Shown: positions 1 to 11,015 of the stretch, in pieces
Numbering within the stretch: position 1 is the stretch's first letter
How the letters are laid out: each line of letters starts with the position of its first letter
Source of the DNA: Inia geoffrensis
Taxonomy: Eukaryota; Chordata; Mammalia; Artiodactyla; Iniidae
Reading direction: 5' to 3'
Assembly: GCA_036417435.1 (NCBI GenBank)
Contig: CM070913.1
Coordinates: 5,244,680 to 5,308,679, forward strand
Length of the DNA: 64,000 nt
The notes under the pieces: generated by a model
The model's input: only the letters and a program-made list of their open reading frames with translations
Told to the model about the DNA's origin: nothing
The model's database searches: none
Position numbers and translations under genes: made by a program

Positions 1-911
1 CCCTGGGAATGAATTCAGAAAATAAAAACTTCAGCTTGTGATGGTAAGTATGATTTAGCAAATTGCCTCTGAATAGTGTGAAAGAGCTCTTCTTTCCCCA
101 AATCACACAATTTGGTTCTTGACCATAAACACTTGATGTGTTTGACTGACTGGTAAAAACGAATGTGGTATTTAGTTAGTATTTTCATTATAAGACGTCA
201 TTAAGGTTGGCATCTTTATTTCATAAAAGGGACATTTTAATAATAAAATTCCAAGGTACATTTAAAATAATCATTTAATAATAAAATATTAATTATTGAA
301 AATAATTAATATTTTAATGATAAAAATTAAATAATGAAAACAAAAACAAAGATGTTACGAAATGTAAATATGGAGGAAAGCTTTCCAGATAAAATAATTA
401 CAAGCACTAAATAAAAAATACTCATACGTTAAAATTACACGAGGTGTATTATTACAAAAACTAATTTTCAGTGTATTCTGCATAACATATATCGTTCACA
501 AGTGAAGGAAGTGGGTAAGAATTTACACAGAGAGGAGAGAGAAGAGGCAGTGATATAACTGCCTGAGATTTCTCAGGACAGGACAGAGGCTTCAACCTCA
601 GCCTGTGACACTCAAAAGCCTTCACAATTAATCAGGACAACCCACCACCTCCACATAATGAAAAAAAATTATAAATAATCTCCTGGGGGGGGGGAATGAG
701 CAGTTTCAGTAATAAGAAGAAAATAGTAATAAAAAAATATATAATTTGCACTAGATCAAAATCGTGAAGTTGTCTCAAACTCAGGTATAAAATGGAAAAT
801 AAGCAATTTTCTAAAAGACTGTATTTTAAACGTATCAAAGGACTATTTTAAAGTCTGGGGCCATTTGAAATGTAGACTCTGTTTGGATTCTAGAATCAAA
901 AACTTTTGCTT
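1..911. other. Unannotated AT-rich unique sequence
   Basis: I recognise no gene or repeat family here. The first 420 bases are very AT-rich and contain a perfect hairpin (282-316). A run of ten G residues lies at 685-694. Short open frames have no recognisable domains and look like chance. Confidence 0.6.
282..316. repeat. Perfect AT-only inverted repeat (16-bp arms, 3-nt loop)
   Basis: The left arm TAAAATATTAATTATT (282-297) is exactly complementary to 301-316, with GAA as the loop. Partial pairing continues outward after one mismatch. It could extrude as a cruciform or form an RNA hairpin; the sequence does not show which, if either. Confidence 0.85.
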
Positions 912-1126
912 GGGCTTCCCTGGTGGCACAGTGGTTGAGAGTTCGCCTGCCGATGCAGGGGACACAGGTTCGTGCCCCGGTCCGGGAAGATCCCACATGC
1001 CGCGGAGCGGCTGGGCCCGTGAGCCATGGCCGCTGAGCCTGCGCGTCCGGAGCCTGTGCTCCGCAACGGGAGAGGCCACAACAGTGAGAGGCCCACGTAC
1101 CGGAAAAAAAAAAAAAAAAAAAAAAA
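912..1126 (+). mobile_element. CHR-2-type tRNA-derived SINE, sense
   Basis: This is a full-length cetacean-type SINE. The tRNA-like head starts GGGCTTCCCTGGTGGC, with an A-box-like stretch near 921-934 and a B-box-like GGTTCGTGCC at 967-976. A GC-rich body containing the CCGCGGAGCGGCTGGGCC block follows, and the copy ends in a poly(A) tail of about 23 bases (1104-1126). I could not see a convincing target-site duplication. Open frames across this copy, in both directions, come from the SINE and are not genes. Confidence 0.95.
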
Positions 1127-3580
1127 CAAGGAAATCATGTGCTTTCATTGTAAGAGAGTGGTTACTCTACTTCAATTTAAAAAAGAAAGAAAGAAACACA
1201 GAGATGACACCTTAAACAACCGAATATGGAAATGGGCAAAGGGCCCCCAAGAGCAGCCCTAAGGAGCCTCTTGGCCAGTGTGCCTGGTGAGGAGGGGTCC
1301 TTACGAAACAGAGACTCATGTGGCGGGAACCCGTAAAGGAAGAGGGGGAGGGAGTGGGGAGGAGAGGCCGTGCCTTGCACTCCATCTGGTGACTTTTAAT
1401 GAGCACCTATTTCCTGCTATATTGTGGGAGTTTCCTGACAAGTTCAAACCGATGTTGAGCCCATGGTGTAGCCCATTGCTGTCTGGCAGTGAAGAGCTGA
1501 CATCAGCAGGTGCAGGGGATCTGGATGACATGTGCCGTGCCCATGTCACAGGGAGCAGGCTCTGGGGTGTGGCTGGGAGTCCTGAGTCAGGGACGCCTTC
1601 CCTGCAGACGTGACTTGGGAGCACAGAGCTGAAAAAGGCAGGGGGACACGGGGCCCAGCCAGAGGAGCAGCATCCCTGGCTGGGGAGCATAGCACCTGAA
1701 GGAGGGAAGATGGTGGGGGCAGAAGCCAGGCTGTGTGGTTGAGGCAGCACGCGCAGAGGGCTAGGGGAGCCGGGGACCCCAGGGAGCGTGCCCAGCAGAC
1801 GGGCCGCCACCCACCCCGGGAGGTAGAGATGGCCAAGGAGCCGCCTGCGCCCTGGCCCCGTAGTACCCTGTTCCCACACGGACAGCAGAGTCTCCATGAA
1901 ACCCCACTGCACAGCCCTGTGCTGCCACACTTCTTTATCTGCAGGTAGAAGCAATAAATTGGTCAGGATGAAGGAAGCTGAGCATGGCAGTGTGGAACGG
2001 CGCGAGGTGAAAGTGACCAAGGTGACGTTCAGCCCTGCCAGTCCTGGGCACACCCTTAAATATTCAAGACTTGGACCAGCGAGGACGTCCTAACTTCATA
2101 ATACAGACCTTTTGCATACATCAGGCGTAACCCAAAGTGCACACACTAACCAAATTCAGGAAAGCACTGTCTGTCCCTCAGCAGAGGATCAAAATTATAT
2201 GCCTTCACAATAGTTAAGTATTAACTAGGTTTTATAGATGCAGAAGTCCTCCCAAATCACCATCACTCACACTTCCAGGATCCTGTGGTCGTGGTGGGCA
2301 TCCTCCCCAGCGTCATCCTCGCAGGGAAGCGTGAAGGATCTCACAATGCTTTTCTCTAGAAACCTTTCCCAGGAATGTTGAGTCGGCAGGTGGAGAAGGC
2401 TTGGCCACCTTCCCTCCTCTGTCTCCCGCTGGGTTTCCCTCTTGACTTTGGAATTTTCACCTGGGGATACGTCACTGGGCTGTGTTTGTCACCATGATCT
2501 GCTTCTGGGCTCTGGAATCACATGTTAATTTGTTTATCAGGACTCCGGAGGTACTCTTCAGTGTTATTTTCTTTTACCTGAAAAGGGACACCCATTATTT
2601 CTAAATATCAAAAAAGGAAATCACGCATAAAATTAAAATAATTTTTCCAACGCCAGCTAAGTGAGGTTTCTTTCACACGAAATTTGGGGAATACGTGTGA
2701 GACAATGAGTCATTTTCCATACTTGCAGATCAGGCTGTTCATTTATAATAATTCATCATCCCAAATCCCCCCACAGTTTGCTAGGAAATGTGTTACAGTG
2801 ACAAATAGATCCTACTGAGTTCGAGTTGTTATTTGGTAGTAAGAGCCTCTACATAAGTGGTATTTTCAGAATTTTCTGGGCGACTCCGGCATGACGTCCT
2901 GTCTTTATAGATTGCCCGCTTTTGCAGTTTCTCGGTTATATGCACAGACGTAGTGTGCCTTTGCTGTAATTATGCTTACTTAAAACACAGAAATGAAAAC
3001 ATCCTATGATATTTTCTGAGAGGTATTTTCCACAAAATTTTCTGGTTTGTTTTGCCAATTTGTGGATCAGCTCATCCATTTCTGATGATGTGATCTCACA
3101 AACAGGTGATAAAACATTCTCTAACTCCTTCCCCTCCCCCCAAAATAAAACAACAAAGAAAATAACTCCCATACCATGACATGGCCTATGCAAGAAACTA
3201 AGGGTGTGGACAAGCTCACACCCACGGCTGTGGCTTTCCTGGTGTAAATACCAATCTGATCAGAATATCGTATATTATCGGATTTCTAATTTTCTGTGAA
3301 AAGACCAGGCTATGTCGAGCAGCCTTTAGCAAGCTGTCACAGATGAGACCAATGAGCACATCCCGACTTCACACACGGTTGCCAAGGATACGCTGCCAAG
3401 GGACCAGGGTCAGGAGTCAAACTGACCAATATTGAGTAAATTGCATTGGTTCGAATGATTCCCCCTGAGCTAGTCATGATATGGCACATAGTTAGGTCTA
3501 TAGACAGAGAAATACTCCACGGGAAGATCAGCAGAGAGCTGCCTTGGCGACTGGTACCTGTGTATGGGCTTGTGTGGTTT
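1127..3580. other. Unannotated unique sequence, GC-richer at 1260-2060
   Basis: No repeat family or gene was recognised. The GC-richer part (about 1260-2060) carries the longest non-SINE open frame of the window, 245 codons on the minus strand at 1316-2053. Its product is rich in Ser, Pro and Leu and shows no domain, signal peptide or membrane pattern that I know. It is most likely a chance frame in GC-rich DNA. The remainder to 3580 holds only short frames. Confidence 0.5.
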
Positions 3581-3605
3581 GTGTGTGTGTGTGTGTGTGT
3601 GTGTG
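3581..3605. repeat. (GT)n microsatellite
   Basis: About twelve uninterrupted GT dinucleotides, likely length-polymorphic. Confidence 0.95.
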
Positions 3606-3870
3606 AGACATACAAATACGTACACAGAGGCTAACAGGACAGAATAAGTCTATAAAACAACAGCAAGGGTTTGTATCTGTCTCCACATCTTTTTAGCTGA
3701 AACTAAATCAGCACTATTGCACCAAGCTGTGCAAAAGAGACTCCATACACGTGTTACTGAAAAAAAATGCTTTGCTGTATTTTTTCTTTTTTGATTTTTA
3801 CCACCACACTATCATGTTTTTGCCTCAAAGCACAGCATGATTTTCAGAGTATAAGAAAACTGGAGAAAAA

Positions 3871-3912
3871 TTATATATATATATATATATATATAATGTA
3901 CATACATACATA
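3871..3912. repeat. (TA)n followed by (CATA)n microsatellite
   Basis: About twelve TA units at 3872-3895 are followed, after a short spacer, by three CATA units at about 3900-3912. Confidence 0.9.
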
Positions 3913-3972
3913 AAATCTTCAGGGTTATTTCATGTAATAGCCTTTACAAACTGTCTCAAATATATGACATTT

Positions 3973-4144
3973 AAAAAGTGAGTTATCAGGGACTGCCCTG
4001 GTGGTTCATTGGTTAAGACTCCATGCTTCCAATGCAGGGGGCCCAGGTTCTATCCCTGGTCAGTAAACTAAGACCACATGCCATGTGGCGCAGCCAAAAA
4101 GATATTTTTTAATGTGAAATTTTGAAAAAAAAGTGGATTATCAG
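3973..4144 (+). mobile_element. Old, short tRNA-derived SINE (CHR/Bov-tA-like) with target duplication
   Basis: The core at 3990-4127 starts GGACTGCCCTGGTGGTTCA and has a B-box-like GGTTCTATCC, then the phrase ACATGCCATGTGGCGCAGCC and an A-rich tail. It lacks the GC-rich body of the CHR-2 copies and is more diverged, so it is older or from a different subfamily. The flanks at 3973-3989 and 4128-4144 match as a 17-bp duplication (AAAAAGTGAGTTATCAG against AAAAAGTGGATTATCAG). Confidence 0.88.
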
Positions 4145-6190
4145 ATTTCAGAAGGAACATAAGGCTTAGAAATGAAAGATTAAGGGGTTCAGTGGTAGTC
4201 TTCTTTAAAAACATTCTTCTCACCATTGAAATTTATACTTTTCCAAAAGCAATCAATGCTTCCATCCCCACTGTAGCCTTTCCATTGTTAAGTTGGCTCC
4301 GGTTCTCCAGGACTTAACTTCCTTTCTTCTCTTTCCTCCATCATCACAGGGTCTTTTCACATCGATGGTCATGGTTCCATTATAACTTAGGAATTAAAAA
4401 TCACACATTTGAATAACTAACAGTTAACAAAAAAAAAAAAAAAGAATGTGGAATGGCAAGAGATGGAAAGCATGCTGTGCTGGTCCTATAACTCAGAGGA
4501 AGATGGATGAAAACGAGCTCCCCAAAGTTTCCCAGCCTGGACCAAGTCCACCAGGACCCCTGTGCTCACCCGGACCCTTCCTTACAGGGCTGGCCACCAA
4601 CATAAAAGCTACGCTTAATCTTCCCACCTAACACCTGTTACCGTGAGTACATCGCCAAACTCAAGTGGAAAGAAGAGGCTGCTATTGATAATTTCCCAAT
4701 AAATTGACTTTGCTTTTCTTTAGGTTAAAAGCAACATGGTTAAAAATTTAGGATTCTACTAACTTTAATTCCAAGTTGAGCAAAGAGGTCATGGAAAACA
4801 GACCAAATAGAAGTAAAAGGTAAATTCTGATGGGTCTCTTCTCTTCCCATTTAAATGCCATTTAAGAAAACTTGAAAATACTATAAAAAAGCAGATAGAT
4901 AATCTCAAAGAAAATGGGCTTCCTCCTCTTTAACCATCCTTTCTCACGAATGTGGGTTCTCCTGAAATGACTTGAATCACATTTTCTGTACCTTGTTAAC
5001 ACTTACACCTGTGGCTTAAAGAACGTTCTCTCCTGTCTTTATTATGACATACATGTGGGGTGTGTTTGCGTATGAATAAAAATAGGCAGCATGACAGAAC
5101 ATTCCACACTATTTTGATATGTATCTGAGTGGCTCATACTACACAGTTTATTTCTTTAAAAATTTCTCTGTTCCCATTTTTTAAGTTGGAAAGCTGTCAA
5201 AATTGGCTGCTTTAAAAAAAAAGAGGGGAGTGTGGATATTTATATTTTAATGAATCGGGTGTAATACTCTTTCTAAATCTGAAGAAAAGAAACAAACATG
5301 GCCAGGGCATTTCTAGATAGATGGTTGAGAAAAGAATCATTGTAAGTCTGAAGTAGTGTACCTTTATAAAAATGCTGAGTTTTGTCTCCGTTCAACTGGG
5401 ATACTGACCAGAGGAAGGCTGGAGACAAGATAATTAAGTTTCCCTTACTAATTTAGTTCTTTGTAGCATCTCCCGGCAATCTTTTTTAAGTGCCTACCCC
5501 CCAGTTGTGTCACCTTTTATGTTGGACTGTCTGCCAAGGTGAGAGATGCTATCCTGGGAATCCTCAGTGAAGGGCCCCTTCCCCTGCCTCCTGAAAGGGT
5601 GCTGCTGAGATATGTTTTATTTCACACATGTCCTACAGTCTACACTAATTACACTGTGATTTCAGGATTGGTTTCCATAGAGCAGTGATTTATGAAGAAG
5701 ATGCTAGAGAAAGTCTATAGTAAATAATAGAAAGGAAAATTAATAAATCACAGTTCTTTTCACATGGAGAGAGAAAATCCTTTTTAAGGTGAACTATTTA
5801 AAACACAATGAGCTCCTTCACGCCTTGGCAACAGGAAATACTGTCTTAGAGCGGCAGTGAGCTCACTCGTCACTCGAGACTGAAGCTGACAAGAGAGTGT
5901 GCAGCCTGCACTGGCTCCCCCACAAGATCCTGCAGCTTCCGTCCTGCTCACCTTGCTTCCACAGACCCTGCCCCCATGTGCGCCCTCTTGCTTGCAAAGA
6001 TGAGCTTCCTGCAGTGGACCTTGACATTTCATATCGAAGAATACCCAGGAGCAAGAGAGAGTGGGGACTGAAGGATGCCTTGGACGCACCGTTTCGGAAA
6101 TGAAGGCATCTACTAGTATTTTTTAAAGTCTTTGGGGAAAATATCTTGTAGGTAAATCTTGTGACCCTGGAAATGCTTTACTCCGATGAC
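4145..6190. other. Unannotated unique sequence
   Basis: Mixed AT-rich DNA with an A-run at about 4429-4443. No gene or repeat family was recognised. Short frames (such as 5784-6089 minus and 5897-6103 plus) lie opposite each other and show no domain. Confidence 0.5.
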
Positions 6191-6330
6191 CTTCTCTCTT
6201 GGGCTTCTGCACCACCTGGTCATTCCCTGTTGCTGCTACGGCCTCCCCCGGGAGTTACCTTTTCTTCGTCTGCACCTTCTTGGTGAGTGGTATCACCCAG
6301 CCTTGGGCTCTGACCCAGATCTACAGCCCA
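6191..6330 (+). mobile_element. L2 LINE fragment, sense
   Basis: The text TCTTGGGCTTCTGCACCACC followed by a CT-rich stretch and CCCAGCCTTGGGCTCTGACC follows the L2 reverse-transcriptase coding region as I remember it. It is heavily decayed and has no usable frame. L2 is a CR1-clade LINE long dead in placental mammals. Confidence 0.6.
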
Positions 6331-7199
6331 GCAAGCCCAGATCAGTGTTGCCAGCCCTGACCTTGTCCTCAGAGGGAAAGGAAACAAAAATGGTTCAGCG
6401 TTTTTGTTGAGGAGGTGATGGCACCTTGCACGCCTTTCTTGGGGCTGCGTCCCCCTCATCTACTCCTCAGCAGCCCCAACTTCTCACACCCCCGGAAGCC
6501 CTTCTCCAAGGGCCATTACATTCCTGTCTCTATCTTACACCTTGGTCTAAGTCACTGGCCATTTCCAGACTTCCTGAGCTTTCTCAAAAAAAGAAAAAAT
6601 GATAGAGATGGGAAGATTAGGAATGTGCAATGTAGATTTAGTATTTCAGTGGTCCTTACTGCCTGCAAGACAACTCCATCTGGATAGCCGTCTAAAGGCT
6701 GAGGCTCTGAAACACGTCCCAAACAAATTTTAATTTCTACTAAACAAACCATCATAGAAAAACAAAACTTTTCTCTGTAAAATATTTATCATATTATGAT
6801 AATGAAAATTACAAATAAAATCTCCAAGAATAAATAGCTAAAAATTATAGTAAACACATATTATGGAATATTATGAGATTTTATATATATACATATATGT
6901 ATGATTTAAATTTCTACAAAGAAATTTTATTTATACAACACAAGTTTATTCAATCCCTTCTAGGTTTCAACTGTTGTGTTAGTTCCTACACAGAAAATTA
7001 TGTCTGCCACCAACAATTATACAATATTTAATAATGAATGTATTAGAAACGGTAAAACCAGTGGTTATTTCTTAGAAGCTATCATTATGCTTTATGGTCA
7101 CTTTTAAATCCTTGTTTCTGTTTTGTTATAAATTGCAGATCATTTAAAATGAAACCAAAAAAAAAATCTGAAACTCATGTGTACCTCCCTCAAAAGCAT
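6331..7199. other. Unannotated unique sequence
   Basis: AT-rich from about 6720. No repeat family, gene or RNA was recognised. It lies between two L2 pieces of the same orientation, so part of it may be L2 too decayed to see. Confidence 0.45.
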
Positions 7200-7470
7200 T
7201 CCTAATCCGATTCTCTTCCCCTCTTTATTACTGGTTAATGGCTTATCAATAAGAATACTGAGTCTGTCTCCTTTCCCTTCATTGAAATTTGCTTCTAAGT
7301 GGTCCCTGAATTACGTCTGCTCCTTTTTGAAAGCTCCCTAGCTGCCCTAAGCATCACCTAGACCTGCATCTCTGTACAATTGCAGTCCCTCCTCAACCAG
7401 TTCTCCTGTTTCCAACCCCCCTCGCCTCAAGTCCACCCGTTACATCACTGCTACATAATCCTTCCACGTG
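7200..7470 (+). mobile_element. L2 LINE fragment, sense
   Basis: The phrases CCTAATCCGATTCTCTTCC, TGCAGTCCCTCCTCAACCAG and CTGCTACATAATCCTTCC follow, in order, the L2 region that reads ...GAATCTGATC..., ...TGCAATAGCCTCCTAACTGG... and ...GCCAGAGTGATCCTTTT. It is in the same orientation as, and downstream of, the 6191-6330 piece. One ancient insertion could explain both. Confidence 0.65.
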
Positions 7471-9674
7471 GAGGAATGCCACCCATCCTCTGCGTGGGAA
7501 CCCTGGGGCTTCTTTCTTGTCTACAGAATGTAGTTTACAGGCCTCCCAGGACCTCCGAACAACTCCCCACTTCTCTGCATTACCCTACTTGTATTTCTTT
7601 AGCGCCCGCAGCTCGAGTGGTTTCCTCTGACGTCTGTCAACAGCCCACGACTCTCTTGTCGTCTAAAAGTTCACTCTCCCCATCAAGTCACCCATAACCT
7701 TTCACATGAGGGTGAGTCAGCTTCGTTTCTACCTCCGTCGCTAGGGACGCCATCACCGCAGCTCAGGAACAAGCGCGCGCGCCGCGTCTCTTTGATTAGT
7801 TGTCAGCTCGTAAGGTTTGTGCTCCTGCTCTAGCTTCACGTCACGGGTGTCCTAGGATGGACCCAGGGGTGGTTATCAGTGACGGGTGTCTTTCTTCTCC
7901 CTCTTCAGACCCCCACCCTCGCTTGCCCACCCACCTTGTGCCCGCAGAGGCTGCCTGCATGGGCTCCATCCAAGGTGCCACTGGTTCTCCAGCGGGGGTA
8001 AGCAGATGGAGACCCCAGGAGCGGGGGTGTCCCTCAGCTCCCTTCTCGGGGGAAGCAAGGCAGCTGAACCCACCACTGAAAACCACGGCCCCTGCAGAGG
8101 GAGCATCTCCCCGCTACTCTCCACGCGGGTCTCAGGAGCACTTCCTTTACTTGACTCCTAGTCCTAGAAGCTCTCCCTGCACCCCTCCTGTAAACCTGGC
8201 CTCCAAGCAGCATCCCGGGCCCTTCCCACCAGCCCATTCCTGTGAGTGGCCCCAAACTGTCCTAATTGATGAGCCACGTGTTTCCAGCAGGAACCACAAC
8301 TTATAAAGTTCCGGCACATTCTAAGAGGTGGTCCATTCTGCTGGTCGGGGAGGGGCGTGGTGGACGGTGGGTGAGGGGTATAAGGAAGGATTCGGAGGGC
8401 AGGGCATTGGCAGTCACGCTTCAGATGGGTATTTTTAGAAGGTGTCATCATCACTTTAATTGAAAGACTCTGGATTGCCGGGGTGTCATGTATATCGATA
8501 TTCAAATATAAAGGCAAGAATTCCAGTCTTCCATAGATCAATAGTAATTATTTTAGGATAGTCGGACACATTGATTTATCCGCATCTCTGACCCCTTCCA
8601 CTAACACAAGCGAGCAGGCGCTGGGTGCTGGCTTCTCGCAACGCACAGGGCCTTTCTTTACGAGCTTGGTGCGGTCCAGCCGCGGCCGGTGCCTGACCGC
8701 TTGCCCTCAGCCTCTGTTCGTTGAGGTGTAGGGCTTGATCTCCTCACTGTTACTCATGGCCACCCTGGTGAACACAGGAGGGAGGATGTAGGCACGACAG
8801 TTTATTTAATTGAACAGAATTCATAACATAGGACACAGAGCCGCCTACTCTGTTATCTGTTCATGTATAAAAATCTGTTGCCACTTAAAATAATTGTTCA
8901 GGAGTCTTCCAGAACTGTGAGACTAACACTTAGTGGGAGCTTTGAAGGAGGGACAGAGACGTCTGTGTATGTGGCTGTCACAATGGTAGAACTGGGTTCA
9001 TGTAACCCGAAGAGGAAGCCATTTGCTTCATAAAAGTTGAATTCATTGAGCATAATTTATTCCATATTGATAGAGATCAGTGTCCAATAAAAGACAGATG
9101 CAGACTCAGCAAGGAGAGCCTGTTTGGAAGGATTACTGCCAGGGGAGTGAAGGGACGATGCCCATGGAGGCGGCTGTGGCAGAGGTCCCCGCCTCTGCGA
9201 CTGTTCTGACCATGAGGTCTCCTAGCATCTTAAGGGTTAGTTGAAGGGTCTTCTCATCCAGGGAGGACAGAGAAGGCTGGGGACCCGGGCGTGGCGAGGG
9301 TAGATGTGCAGGAGTGGCTGGAGGGCAAAAGGAGCCCCGAGACTGTTTTGTCCAGAGGCCAGTCCATCCTCAGGAGGGGCCGTTGGCTGGCTCAGGGTCT
9401 GGGGGAGGGCTTGATAAATCAGTGGGGGCCAGTGGTTCAGTGTATCATTGATGAGGCACAGAATGGGACTTCAGAGGGCCTGTAATTAACCCACTCATTC
9501 AAACCTAAGGCAAAATTTTGTTGTCCTTTCTGTCAACTATGAGAGCTGATATTTTCAGAATAGATAATGGAGAAATATAATAAGATGCCCTTTTTTCTTA
9601 AAATTATTTAGGTTGTAATCCAGTTAGAGAAAAAGAATGTCTTTGAGAGGCTCCAACTCATTTTGAGACACTAA
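7471..9674. other. Unannotated unique sequence with a small CG run
   Basis: A short CpG run, AAGCGCGCGCGCCGCGTC, lies at about 7769-7787. A 168-codon plus-strand frame at 7800-8306 is Pro/Ser-rich with no recognised domain. It overlaps open frames in other phases, as expected of GC-richer noncoding DNA. No promoter, exon or repeat family could be supported. Confidence 0.45.
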
Positions 9675-9893
9675 CTTTGGGATCCGGCAGATTTTGCATT
9701 TCTGCCAAACCTGAGGAGCCGTGTGGCCGTGGCTGGGTGGCTTCCCTTCGTGCGTCTATTTCCTCATCTGTAAAATGGGAATAATTATAGCCACTGTCCC
9801 AGAGAGCCGCTGGAAAGCTGAAATGAGGTTGTTTCTGAAAAACATTGTCACAGTGTCTGGTTTACACGTAGAAGTGTTCAATAAGCGGAAACT
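9675..9893 (+). mobile_element. MIR SINE, sense
   Basis: The conserved MIR core is clear: CTATTTCCTCATCTGTAAAA then TGGGAATAATTATAG, followed by GAGGTT and ending CAGTGTCTGG...GTTCAATAA. MIRs are ancient tRNA-derived SINEs mobilised by L2. This copy is nearly full length. Confidence 0.92.
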
Positions 9894-10619
9894 CTCCCCA
9901 TGACTAATAACAGCAATGGTAATAAAATTGCAGTGTTCCTTCCACCACCCCCCTGCAAAGACAAGAAAGCACAACATTTAAATATTAACTAAATAACATA
10001 AATATACTACTACACAGCTAAATAAAATAGAATACAAATATGATATCATCAGTACAAGGTAAGTCCCTCGAAAGATCTAGACCTTTTCTTTCTTAGGGTC
10101 ATGCTTTGAGATTGAATGGTTATAACTGTTAAAAGCACACAAATCCCTCAGGTCACATATCTTCTTGCTACATGTTCTCCCAGGACAGTATTTTCAAGAA
10201 TATGTTGAAACCAAAGCAAAACAAAGGGAACCATAAATAAAAATAATACAGCATAAGGTTTTTCCATATAATATCAGTTTCTAACTTTAGTGAGGAAACA
10301 CCACATTCAGGTTGAAAAGCCAGTCAGTTACACTTCTCTTCCTATTGCCAGTAGAAATGAAACACTGGAAACGGTAGAAAACTCAAGACACAAAGGCGTT
10401 TTCCTCGTTAGACGTGCCCTGGCTCTTCTGTACAGTGCAGCACTACCCCTGTAACTGTATCCTTATTACAGGAGGTGATGAGGCCTTAAATTGAGGAAAA
10501 TTTAAAGACTATAGTATTTTATTGGTATAACTTTCCAAAATGATTGCTGAGGAAGCTATTAAATGGATAATTGATCAGAACAATAGAATATGGAAACGGT
10601 GGGATTACAAGTAACCCTT
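9894..10619. other. Unannotated unique sequence
   Basis: AT-rich DNA with no recognised family, RNA or coding signal. Confidence 0.5.
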
Positions 10620-11015
10620 GTCCCTAAAAACGATCTCCCCCATTTTCACACTTGCTGCTGTTCCCTTTCCCCAGTCAGATTCGCTCTCTCCCTTCCCCAA
10701 CCTGTGTGCTGTCTCAAGACCTCACATCTTTCTACATACTAAGCGCCTTTCACTTTGTCCAGCTAGTGAAACTGCCCGCCACTTCTCTGAGAAGCCTGAC
10801 CTCGCCTTCCGGGCCAGACGGAAGTCTTAGATGGCCGACCCTGCCCTGGAACAGGCAGCACTTCTCTGTTTTTGTCGACCGTGGTGGAGTCCCACCACGG
10901 TCCCAGCATGTGGCTCCCGCCTTCTGGGTGAGGAACTCCATAAAGAGAGAGGCTCATCTTGTCTCTGTTGCTAGAGGACTTAGCATCATGCCCAGCAAAT
11001 GGCACGAACTCCGTC
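10620..11015 (+). mobile_element. L2 LINE 3' region, sense
   Basis: CT-rich decayed coding text with GAGAAGCCTGACCTCGCC (the L2 ...GAGGCCTTCCCTGACC... region) is followed by a 3' stretch resembling AACTCCAT..GAGAGGCTCATCTTGTCTCTG and CTTAGCATCATGCCCAGCA. The order matches the L2 3' end. It contains the perfect hairpin at 10877-10902. Confidence 0.7.
10877..10902. repeat. Perfect 11-bp-arm hairpin
   Basis: GACCGTGGTGG (10877-10887), loop AGTC, then CCACCACGGTC (10892-10902). The arms are GC-rich and exactly complementary, inside a decayed L2. Confidence 0.9.

Noticed and set aside
912..1080. Functional tRNA gene at the SINE heads
   Set aside because: Boxes A and B are SINE-type and the cloverleaf is not intact; the copies are dispersed repeats with poly(A) tails.
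865..1215. 116-codon plus-strand frame and matching minus frames
   Set aside because: They span the CHR-2 SINE and its poly(A). The same peptides recur at the other CHR-2 copies.
7769..7787. CG run as a CpG island promoter
   Set aside because: Only about 18 bases and not surrounded by a CpG-rich region.
7800..8306. 168-codon Pro/Ser-rich plus frame
   Set aside because: No domain or promoter, and three other frames are open across the same interval.
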